NCBI GenBank assembly: GCA_035454605.1
Contig: DATIGQ010000126.1
Span: forward strand, 1 to 38,365
Direction of reading: 5' to 3'
Length of the DNA stretch: 38,365 nucleotides
Source of the DNA: Terriglobales bacterium
Lineage (GTDB): Bacteria > Acidobacteriota > Terriglobia > Terriglobales > Acidobacteriaceae
Shown: one piece after another, positions 26,679-33,691 of the stretch
How the letters are laid out: each line of letters opens with the position of its first letter
Numbering within the stretch: position 1 is the stretch's first letter
Notes under the pieces: model-generated
The model's input: only the letters and a program-made list of their open reading frames with translations
Databases searched by the model: none
What the model was told of the DNA's origin: nothing
Translations under genes and position numbers: made by a program

Positions 26679-28693
26679 GGGGATTGAGGAATTGCCAAAT
26701 TGGGGAATTGCCGAATTGACGAAAGTTCCGGGACGCGCACAAGGCTCCCCGCCGGATGCCCTGCACGGTGCAGGGACAGCACAAACTTCCCGGATCGTAG
26801 AGCATCACTCCGGCCGTCAGCATCGGGTTCGCTCCAGACGCCGGCGAACTCGAGAGACGGCGCCGGGGCCGTCCGCCGCGACCGGGCCACCTTCACACCG
26901 TTGCGCTGCTTTTTGTCGAAGTGCGCCTTGATCACCCGGGCGACCAGGCGAGCCGCGATGTAGCCGTGCTCTCCGCCTTCCACCAGCGCGGCCACGACGA
27001 TCTCCGGATTGCGCCGCGGAGCGACTCCCACAAACCAGCCGTTGTCTCGATAACGGTCTCCCACGAGCTTGCGACGGGCTTCGTTGCTGACCACCTGCGA
27101 GCTCCCCGTCTTGCCGGCGAAATCGATGCCTTCCAAATGGGCGCTGGCGGCGGTGCCGCCCGGATTGACCACGCCGGCCATGGCATCCGTGATGATCTCC
27201 CAGTTGCGTGGATCGATGGGCACGACCACGCGATCGGGCACGTCCTCGGCAGCCGCGGCATGGGCCAAACCCTGCATCTCGTCGGGAAACGCCACATGCG
27301 GGCGGTAGAGGACTCCATCCATGGCGATGCCGCCGATGGCGCGCGCCAACTGGATAGGCGTGGTAGCCACGGCGCCCTGTCCAATGCCGACGGAGATGGT
27401 CTCACCCGCATACCACTTCTGGCGGAAATTGCGAATCTTCCATGCCTCCGACGGCATGACGCCGGCCGCCTCCTGCGGCAGATCGATATTGGTCTTCTGC
27501 CCCAGGCCCAGGCGGGTAGCGTAGTGCGCAATGCGCTCGATGCCCAACCGTTCCGCCAGCGTGTAGAAGAAGGTGTCGCAGGATTCCGTGATGGCGCGAG
27601 AAATCCCCACGCCTCCACCGTGCACACGGTGGCACTTGAAGAAGCGGCCGTAGAAATTCCTGCCGCCCGGGCAGGTGATGGTCATATTCTGAGCCACTCC
27701 CTCTTCCAGGCCGGCCACCGACATCAGGATCTTGAACACCGAGCCGGGAGCGAGTTGGGCCTGCGTGGCCTTGTTGAGCAGGGGCGTGTCGGGATCGTTG
27801 ACCAGCTGGCTCCAGGCCTGCCGTGAAATGCCCACGGTGAAGGCGTTGGGGTCAAACGTCGGGCGGCTTACCATGGCCAGCACTTCCCCGTTGCGGGGAT
27901 CCAGCGCCACGATCGCGCCGATGCTGCCTTCCAACGTTTCCTCGGCGGCGATCTGCAGATCCAGGTCAACGGTCAGGCGCAGCTGTTTGCCCGGGGTAGC
28001 AGAAGCCTGCTCCAACTGCCCCACTTCACGCCCGCGGCTGTCCACAACCACCCGGCGGTATCCGTCTTTGCCCATCAGCAGATGGTTGTACGTCTGCTCC
28101 ACGCCGTACTGGCCGACGATGTCCCCGGCCTCGTATAGCTCGAAACCGGGCTGGTCGAGCATGCGCTCACTGACCTCCCCGACGTAGCCAACCAGGTGGG
28201 CGGCAAAGCCGTTCCGGGGATACAGCCGTCGGTGCACCATGATGACGTCGAGCTGCGGCAGCTCCGGTCGGTGGGCCTCGACGAAGGCGAGCTCGTCGGG
28301 CGTGATGTCGTCCTTGAGCACAGCCGGGCGGAAGGAAGGCTCACCCGCGCGGCGGCGCAGGCGCTCCTGAATGTCTTCTACGGTCATGTGCAGGCCGGTG
28401 GCGATCTGGGCCAGTTCGTCGGCGGAGGGCGCCCCCTGTTCGCGCTGGTAGAGCACGGTGAACGAGGGATAGTTGTCCACCAGGATGCGGCCCTCGCGGT
28501 CCAGAATCTTGCCGCGTGGCGCCATAATGGGAATGCCGCGAATGCGATTGCGCTGGGCGAGCTGCTCATAACGCTCACCGCCAGAGACCTGCAGCCGCCA
28601 CAGGCCATAGGCGAGCAGCAGGAACATCGCCACCAGCGCGTACTGCACGGCGGTGAAGCGATACGACGGTATCTTCTCGACGCGATCCAGCAT
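26675..28693 (-). CDS. mrdA: Penicillin-binding protein 2 (elongasome transpeptidase), with extended C-terminus
   Basis: PBP2 crosslinks new lateral-wall peptidoglycan with RodA. The 672-residue protein has one N-terminal membrane anchor (about 16-33), a pedestal domain with NRIRGIPIMAPRGKILDREG (49-68), and a transpeptidase domain with active-site S318-x-x-K321 (APGSVFK), S371-C-D and K528-T-G. The catalytic region ends near 595. The last ~75 residues are low in hydrophobic content, of mixed Arg/Pro/Ser composition, and end with RQFPNLAIPQSP encoded by an AT-rich tandem repeat. The TGA overlaps the rodA ATG by four bases. The gene follows mreD by 53 bases. Confidence 0.94.
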   Translation of the reverse strand: MLDRVEKIPSYRFTAVQYALVAMFLLLAYGLWRLQVSGGERYEQLAQRNRIRGIPIMAPRGKILDREGRILVDNYPSFTVLYQREQGAPSADELAQIATGLHMTVEDIQERLRRRAGEPSFRPAVLKDDITPDELAFVEAHRPELPQLDVIMVHRRLYPRNGFAAHLVGYVGEVSERMLDQPGFELYEAGDIVGQYGVEQTYNHLLMGKDGYRRVVVDSRGREVGQLEQASATPGKQLRLTVDLDLQIAAEETLEGSIGAIVALDPRNGEVLAMVSRPTFDPNAFTVGISRQAWSQLVNDPDTPLLNKATQAQLAPGSVFKILMSVAGLEEGVAQNMTITCPGGRNFYGRFFKCHRVHGGGVGISRAITESCDTFFYTLAERLGIERIAHYATRLGLGQKTNIDLPQEAAGVMPSEAWKIRNFRQKWYAGETISVGIGQGAVATTPIQLARAIGGIAMDGVLYRPHVAFPDEMQGLAHAAAAEDVPDRVVVPIDPRNWEIITDAMAGVVNPGGTAASAHLEGIDFAGKTGSSQVVSNEARRKLVGDRYRDNGWFVGVAPRRNPEIVVAALVEGGEHGYIAARLVARVIKAHFDKKQRNGVKVARSRRTAPAPSLEFAGVWSEPDADGRSDALRSGKFVLSLHRAGHPAGSLVRVPELSSIRQFPNLAIPQSP
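26688..26719. repeat. Two tandem 16-base AT-rich units at the 3' end of mrdA
   Basis: GGAATTGCCAAATTGG (26688-26703) is followed directly by GGAATTGCCGAATTGA (26704-26719), differing at two positions, with a partial third unit GGGGATTGA just before. Each contains two AATT palindromes. The low GC content contrasts with the surrounding DNA. They encode the last residues of PBP2, just before the rodA start. Confidence 0.65.
26759..26775. repeat. Inverted repeat within the mrdA C-terminal tail
   Basis: CCCTGCAC-G-GTGCAGGG is a perfect 8-base palindrome around one central base. It lies 40 bases from the AT-rich tandem units and inside the non-conserved tail of PBP2. Confidence 0.45.
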
Positions 28694-28746
28694 GACTGCA
28701 AGACTTCAGTGCAGCGGCACTATTGTACTGTCCTTTTCGGACCCCC

Positions 28747-29265
28747 TCAGGTCTTGAGCTTGAAGCGGTCCAGGAATGCAAACAGGGGCAACGCCACCAG
28801 GGCGTTCAGCAGAGACGCCACCAGCAGGTATCCCCACTCCCATTCCAGCGGCTGCCGCACCAGATACCGTCCCACCACGAAGTACACCGCAGTGTGGAGA
28901 AGGTAGAAGCCGAGCGTGGTCAGGAAGCGGGTCAGCACACTCTCCACATCGACCCGCACCCCGAGGGAAGACGCAGCGTAGCCGACTACCGTCTTGGCGA
29001 TGCCATAGACGCCCAGCGGATGATGAGTCAAGCCATCCTGGAGCAGGCCGATCACACCGCCGGTCAGCAGCCCGGTGACCGGGCTGCGACGCGCCACTGC
29101 CAGGAAAATAGTCACGAGTAAGGGAAGGTCCAGGATGTCGAAGCGACGCACGTACAAGGGGACGAATGCCTGCAGCAACAACGCCACGAGCGGAATGCCG
29201 ATGCTCGCCGACAGCGTAAACCGGTGGACCTCGATCTCAGCACGCGAACTGTAGGTGATGGGCAC
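28747..29265 (-). CDS. mreD: Rod shape-determining protein MreD
   Basis: MreD is the small inner membrane member of the elongasome, linking MreC to the RodA-PBP2 pair. The 172-residue protein has a short polar N-terminus, about five hydrophobic segments, and the conserved central segment PVTGLLTGGVIGLLQDGLTHHPLGVYGIAKTVVGY (about 62-95). Identity is also fixed by position between mreC and mrdA. It begins 2 bases after the mreC stop. Confidence 0.9.
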   Translation of the reverse strand: MPITYSSRAEIEVHRFTLSASIGIPLVALLLQAFVPLYVRRFDILDLPLLVTIFLAVARRSPVTGLLTGGVIGLLQDGLTHHPLGVYGIAKTVVGYAASSLGVRVDVESVLTRFLTTLGFYLLHTAVYFVVGRYLVRQPLEWEWGYLLVASLLNALVALPLFAFLDRFKLKT

Positions 29266-29267
29266 GC

Positions 29268-30320
29268 CTAGCGAGATGCTCCCCCAGGAGGCGGACTCGC
29301 AGGAGTCGCTCCAGGCCGCGATGGCGCATCCGAACCTTCGCCGGCCGGAGCGGTAGGTGCATCCGCTGGGGAAACAGGACCGGGCTCTTGAGCGCTGCTC
29401 TCCGCCGCCGGCTTGGGTGAGATTCCTGGGAGACGCTGGGCCAGAATCTCCGCCGCGCGGCTTGGCGCTTCGGCCTCCAGGACATCCGCCGGGGCCTGAT
29501 CCACACGCGTCACGACGAGGACTTCCTCCAGGCGATCGAGATCGGCTGCGGGCTCAACGACGATGGCTAGGAAGGCATCCGGGCCTGGCCCGACGCTGGT
29601 GACCGTGCCCACAGGCAGTCCGCGTGGGAAGATGCGGTCACCTCCAGTGGTGAGGAGACGCTCCCCGACTTCCACCTTCTCGTCACCCATGACGTAGCGC
29701 AGCATCGTCCGGCCATCGGTCGTGCCCTTAAGAACAGCATGCAGGCGCGATTTTTCCAGGATCACGCCTACCCCGCTGTCTGCATCGCGGATCTCCAGAA
29801 CCTGGGCCGAGGTGGGCAACACGGCGGTGATCTTGCCGACGATGCCTTGAGGACTGATGACGGCCATGCCGTTGCGAAGGCCGTGTTCGGAGCCCTTGTC
29901 GAGGTAGAGCACGCGCGAGTGCCGGCTACCGCTGGAACCAATCAGCCGGGCGGCGACAGTTTCTCCGATGAACTGCTGCTTGAAATCGAGCAGAGCGCCG
30001 AGGCGGCGGCCCTGGGCAGCCTCCTGTTCCAGGCGGGCCTGCTCCAGGCGCAGGCGATCCAGCTGCGAGCGCAGGGCATGATTCTCGACACGCACGCCGC
30101 GCAAGTCCACGTAGCTGAGCCACAGGTCGCCGACGGCCTCATGGACGCGCACGATCGCCTTCTCGATGGGCGAGATGGCGGCAACGGTCCAGATGCGAAT
30201 GAGGGACTGGGAGCCGGAATCCGTAGGACGCCGGACCTGAATTCCGAGCCCCAGGACCTGCGCGAACAGCACCGCAGTCAGGATGGTGAGGTTGCGATAC
30301 CGACCGATGAAGTTATCCAT
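29268..30320 (-). CDS. mreC: Rod shape-determining protein MreC
   Basis: MreC is a periplasmic scaffold of the elongasome that activates PBP2. The 350-residue protein has an N-terminal membrane segment (about 11-28, LTILTAVLFAQVLGLGIQV), a coiled coil at about 70-110 (ENHALRSQLDRLRLEQARLEQE in part), then the MreC beta domain (about 115-270) with RLIGSSGSRHSRVLYLDKGSEHGLRNGMAVI in parts and GDRIFPRGLPVGTV. The last ~80 residues are rich in Pro, Ala, Ser and Glu and look disordered. The C-terminus nearly abuts mreD (2 bases). Confidence 0.93.
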   Translation of the reverse strand: MDNFIGRYRNLTILTAVLFAQVLGLGIQVRRPTDSGSQSLIRIWTVAAISPIEKAIVRVHEAVGDLWLSYVDLRGVRVENHALRSQLDRLRLEQARLEQEAAQGRRLGALLDFKQQFIGETVAARLIGSSGSRHSRVLYLDKGSEHGLRNGMAVISPQGIVGKITAVLPTSAQVLEIRDADSGVGVILEKSRLHAVLKGTTDGRTMLRYVMGDEKVEVGERLLTTGGDRIFPRGLPVGTVTSVGPGPDAFLAIVVEPAADLDRLEEVLVVTRVDQAPADVLEAEAPSRAAEILAQRLPGISPKPAAESSAQEPGPVSPADAPTAPAGEGSDAPSRPGATPASPPPGGASR

Positions 30321-30365
30321 GCTGCGACTCCGGCCAGCCCGCGGATTGTCGGGCCACCCCGGGCC

Positions 30366-31430
30366 TTACTCGATCGAAATCTTGCGCAGCAGCTTGAAGT
30401 CGCTGAGCATCTTGCCCGTGCCCAACACCACGCTGGCCAGTGGGTCGTCGGCGATCGAGACCGGCAGGCCGGTTTCCTCGCGAATGCGCTTATCCAGGTT
30501 CCTCAGCAGGGCGCCACCACCGGTCAGCACGATGCCGCGATCGCTGATGTCCGCAGAGAGTTCCGGTGGTGTGCGCTCCAGCGCGACCCGAATGGCGTTC
30601 ATGATGGTGGCCACACATTCGCCCAGCGCCTCCCGGATCTCGCTATCGTCGATCGTGATGGTGCGCGGAATTCCCTCGATCAGGTTGCGCCCCTTGATCT
30701 CCATGGTGAGGGGCTTGTCCAGGGGGTACGCGGAGCCGATTTCCATTTTGATCTGCTCGGCGGTGCGCTCGCCGATGAGCAGGTTGTACTTGCGCTTGAG
30801 GTAATTCATGACGGCCTCGTCCATCTGGTTGCCGGCCATGCGAACGGAGCGCGAGTACACGATGCCGCTCAGCGAAATCACGGCGATGTCGCAGGTGCCG
30901 CCCCCGATATCCACCACCATGTTGCCGCAGGGATCGGTGATGGGCAGGCCGGCGCCGATGGCGGCCACCATGGCCTGCTCGACCAGATGGACTTCACTGG
31001 CCTTGGCGCGGTAGGCCGAGTCCATGACCGCGCGCTTCTCTACCTGAGTAATCTCCGAAGGCACGCCGATCACGATGCGCGGATGCACCAGCATCTTCCG
31101 GTTGTGCGCCTTCTGAATAAAGTAGTTGAGCATCTTCTCGGTGACCTTGAAGTCGGCGATCACGCCGTCTTTCATCGGCTTGATAGCCACGATGTTGCCG
31201 GGCGTGCGGCCCAGCATCTCCTTGGCTTCTTTGCCGACTGCTTCCACATCGCCGGTGAGCTTGTTGATGGCGACGATGGAAGGTTCATTCACCACGATTC
31301 CCTTGCCCTTGGCGTAGACCAAGGTGTTGGCGGTGCCCAGGTCGATGGCGAGGTCGGACGAGAAAACGCTGAACAGGGAACGCAGACTCTGCAGGACGGA
31401 CGACTCGGAATGAAGACCGTTAGATGACAT
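30366..31430 (-). CDS. mreB: Rod shape-determining protein MreB (bacterial actin)
   Basis: MreB polymerises under the inner membrane and guides lateral-wall synthesis. The 354-residue protein has the actin-fold phosphate-1 loop [14 protein letters not shown] (about 26-39), the phosphate-2 loop [15 protein letters not shown] (about 168-182) and the adenosine motif [17 protein letters not shown] (about 299-315). The first ~24 residues ([24 protein letters not shown] in part) are an amphipathic N-terminal extension that may bind the membrane. It is the first gene of the minus-strand mre-rod operon, 45 bases before mreC. Confidence 0.96.
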   Translation of the reverse strand: MSSNGLHSESSVLQSLRSLFSVFSSDLAIDLGTANTLVYAKGKGIVVNEPSIVAINKLTGDVEAVGKEAKEMLGRTPGNIVAIKPMKDGVIADFKVTEKMLNYFIQKAHNRKMLVHPRIVIGVPSEITQVEKRAVMDSAYRAKASEVHLVEQAMVAAIGAGLPITDPCGNMVVDIGGGTCDIAVISLSGIVYSRSVRMAGNQMDEAVMNYLKRKYNLLIGERTAEQIKMEIGSAYPLDKPLTMEIKGRNLIEGIPRTITIDDSEIREALGECVATIMNAIRVALERTPPELSADISDRGIVLTGGGALLRNLDKRIREETGLPVSIADDPLASVVLGTGKMLSDFKLLRKISIE

Positions 31431-31488
31431 GTAGCTTCACTTCGCTTTGAATTTAGTTCTGCCGGCGTTGCGGCGCCGTGTTGTCGAG

Positions 31489-31494
31489 ATTCTA
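31489..31494 (-). promoter_or_regulatory. Candidate -10 box (TAGAAT) for the mreB operon
   Basis: TAGAAT (31494-31489) matches TATAAT at five positions and would give a leader of about 50 bases before ATG 31430. No convincing -35 was found. Confidence 0.35.
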
Positions 31495-31571
31495 ACCGAT
31501 TTCGAAGTTCGGGGTGGTGCCCAACCGGACACCCCCTGCACCGGAGGCCATGCCCGGCCGGGGAGCCGGGG

Positions 31572-32897
31572 CTATTGGATGACGACCTTCTTGATCTGCG
31601 TGTTGACGCCGCCCCGGGCGTTCTGCGCCGTGACCGTGATGACGTTCTCGCCGCTGGGCAGGGGCGGGGTGAAGAATCGGAAGCCGCCATCCCGGCCTAT
31701 GACCGGAACCTCCTGGCTGTTCACCATGACACGCGCCGCGGGTTCGGTTTGGCCCACCACCTCAATCACGCGGCCGTGTTGGCGCAGTTCCGCAATCTCC
31801 AGGCGGATGCTGGTGTCCTGGGCCGCCTGCTTGACCAGGTCGAAGCGGTTGCGCTCGCTCTCCACCGACTCGTGTCCGCGAGCATCGACCGATTGAACCA
31901 ACCAGTAGTAGGTTCCCTCCTCTAGACCACCGGTACCGAACTCCGTGCCGGTCACCTTGCGATCCAGCACCGTCGACGAGAAATACGGGTTGCGCGAAAC
32001 CCGCAGGTGGTAGGTGCGAGCATCGCTCACCGGAGTCCAGGAAAAGGTCACCGGCTTGACGGCCCCGCCGGTGAAGATGGGCATCATATTGGGAGGCGTG
32101 ATCAGGGTCGGCGGGCTGATTTCCTTTTCCTTGTTCATGCGCGCCGAATCGGCACGAAACGAAACCTTCTCGTAGTCGGCCAATCGCACGATCTCGTCGC
32201 CACGGCGCACTTCGCCGGAGCCGCGGCGGAGTAGGATCTCGTGCGAGTCGGCTTTGGGATCGTTACGCACCTGGGCCGCGCTCTCGGGAGAGAGGCTGGC
32301 GGTCGCACCCGCCACAATGACCTCAGACTTGGAACCCTGCACAAAAGTGGCGGTAGCAAGATCGACGGTGCCGGTGGTGACCTGGACGGCAACCTGGGTC
32401 TGCTGGGCGGCGTTGGTCGAGTTCTCTTCGATCACAATCAGCGAGTCGGATTTCACCGTATAGTTGGTGCCGTCCGTGAACACGATCTTGGCGATGCCTT
32501 CCGGGCCGGTCTGTACGACGTCGCTCTTCTCCAGGGGCAGGTTGTAGTCGGCGTTCACCCAATCCCCGCGGTTCACTTTCTTCACCCGCACGGACCCGTC
32601 AATCTGGGTGAAGTGCGCCTGCTGCGGACCCACCGGAATGCCCTTGTCATCCGCGCTGACCAGTCCGAGCTTCTCAAAGAGCCCGCCAATCGCGACTCCC
32701 AGTCGCGCCAGGGCAGGACGCGTGGTACCCGGAAACGCAAAGTAGGCCACCACACCGGCGATGAGCACGACGAGAAAGATCGTCATCCAGACGCTGCGAT
32801 AGGTGATGGTCGTCCAGGAAAGCTGAAGGCCGGGTTCTTTCTTGGGTGACACGAAGGCCGGAAGAATCCTCCCGCGACTTTTCCCGAAGAGTACCAC
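31572..32897 (-). CDS. Membrane-anchored FecR-domain protein with FN3- and Ig-like domains
   Basis: The 441-residue protein starts (GTG 32897) with a cytoplasmic segment of about 30 residues and a membrane helix at about 37-56 (MTIFLVVLIAGVVAYFAF). A FecR domain follows (about 90-220), with the typical LPLEKSDVVQTGPEGIAKIVFTDGT (in parts) and a TVKSDSLIVIEE strand. Then comes a fibronectin-III-like domain (about 265-355; FSWTPVSDARTYHLRVSRNP, TYYWLVQSVDARG) and a final Ig-like/glucodextranase-like domain (VVGQTEPAARVMVNSQEVPV ... GENVITVTAQNARGG). The extracytoplasmic parts may bind glycans or proteins. No sigma factor gene is next to it. It lies 141 bases before mreB, with its own unit likely. 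Confidence 0.82.
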   Translation of the reverse strand: MVLFGKSRGRILPAFVSPKKEPGLQLSWTTITYRSVWMTIFLVVLIAGVVAYFAFPGTTRPALARLGVAIGGLFEKLGLVSADDKGIPVGPQQAHFTQIDGSVRVKKVNRGDWVNADYNLPLEKSDVVQTGPEGIAKIVFTDGTNYTVKSDSLIVIEENSTNAAQQTQVAVQVTTGTVDLATATFVQGSKSEVIVAGATASLSPESAAQVRNDPKADSHEILLRRGSGEVRRGDEIVRLADYEKVSFRADSARMNKEKEISPPTLITPPNMMPIFTGGAVKPVTFSWTPVSDARTYHLRVSRNPYFSSTVLDRKVTGTEFGTGGLEEGTYYWLVQSVDARGHESVESERNRFDLVKQAAQDTSIRLEIAELRQHGRVIEVVGQTEPAARVMVNSQEVPVIGRDGGFRFFTPPLPSGENVITVTAQNARGGVNTQIKKVVIQ

Positions 32898-32980
32898 AAA
32901 TCTGACGACGCGGGAGCAGGGATTCCACCGCCGGCAGCGTGGAGAATCAGCGAGCTAACGAACCCAGCGACCGGGGCCAG

Positions 32981-33502
32981 CTAGATGGCTTGGAAGCGGA
33001 TATCCAACGTTCCGGATTCGGGGTGCCGGAGAGGGAAAGCCAAGCGGGGGAGACTGATTCGCATGGGTTGCGCCTTGGGTTGCTGTCGGCCTAGGCTTGC
33101 CAGTCCGACCACCGCGAACGGCCTTAACGAGTCGCACCAATCCGCCGAGAACCCCTCGCCCGATTGCAAACAGGAAGTCCCGATGCGGTACTTTGCCGGA
33201 ATGATTGCTGGATGGGCCGAAGCGAAGGGGTATTGCCAATCCGTAGAACGCGCCACAATCAAACCGGCGTTGTGACCCGAAGCCAGATTCCAGTGTGCAG
33301 CCAGTTCTTTGGCTTCTCCGGTCTGTGAGGAATCCATTGAGGCGAGCTGCACGCCCAGGCTGGGTAGCACCACGGCACGCAGCACCACGCTGCCTTGCGC
33401 CGACCCTGCGGAGTCCCCCGCCAACGCGGTTGGACCCGATCCCAACAGAGCCGACAGAACAGCGAATGTGAACAGTGCGTGGCGTGCGGCAGTGAGTGTC
33501 AT
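32981..33502 (-). CDS. Secreted pilin-like protein of unknown function
   Basis: The 173-residue product begins with a signal peptide (about 1-29, ending TALAG). The mature part starts with GSVVLRAVVLPSLGVQLAS, matches the layout of the pilin-like protein encoded at 36514-37098 (SITLNAALAESLSISLSG), and ends GTLDIRFQAI as that protein ends GTLNIQAQAIN. A Cys pair in SCLQSGEGFSADWC could form a disulfide. I infer a second beta-sandwich subunit of the same secretion locus. The family is not recognised. It lies 189 bases after the barrel gene and 83 bases before the FecR-type gene. Confidence 0.68.
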   Translation of the reverse strand: MTLTAARHALFTFAVLSALLGSGPTALAGDSAGSAQGSVVLRAVVLPSLGVQLASMDSSQTGEAKELAAHWNLASGHNAGLIVARSTDWQYPFASAHPAIIPAKYRIGTSCLQSGEGFSADWCDSLRPFAVVGLASLGRQQPKAQPMRISLPRLAFPLRHPESGTLDIRFQAI

Positions 33503-33691
33503 CGTGCTGCTGACCTGGTCGCCCTGCGCGGAACCAGGTGGCTAGACGACAAGCTACTCCCGGCAAGTTCTTCAGACAATGGCAGGAAGGTGGGCCTAAT
33601 GGCACAAAAGTGGGGGGGCAAGGACCTGCGGCCTGGGAGCCACGCCACAGCAGCGCGCAAGAATAGCGCGTGTTTGAGGCCTAGAGTCGAC

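Noticed and set aside
29739-31427. Plus-strand reading frame (562 codons) antisense to mreB and mreC
   Set aside because: Shadow of two genes with clear actin-fold and MreC motifs; composition is His/Gln/Asp-rich with no domain.
31530-31571. GC-rich inverted repeat after the FecR gene as a rho-independent terminator
   Set aside because: Stems such as CCCGGCCGGG are present, but no T-run follows on the minus strand, so termination is not supported.
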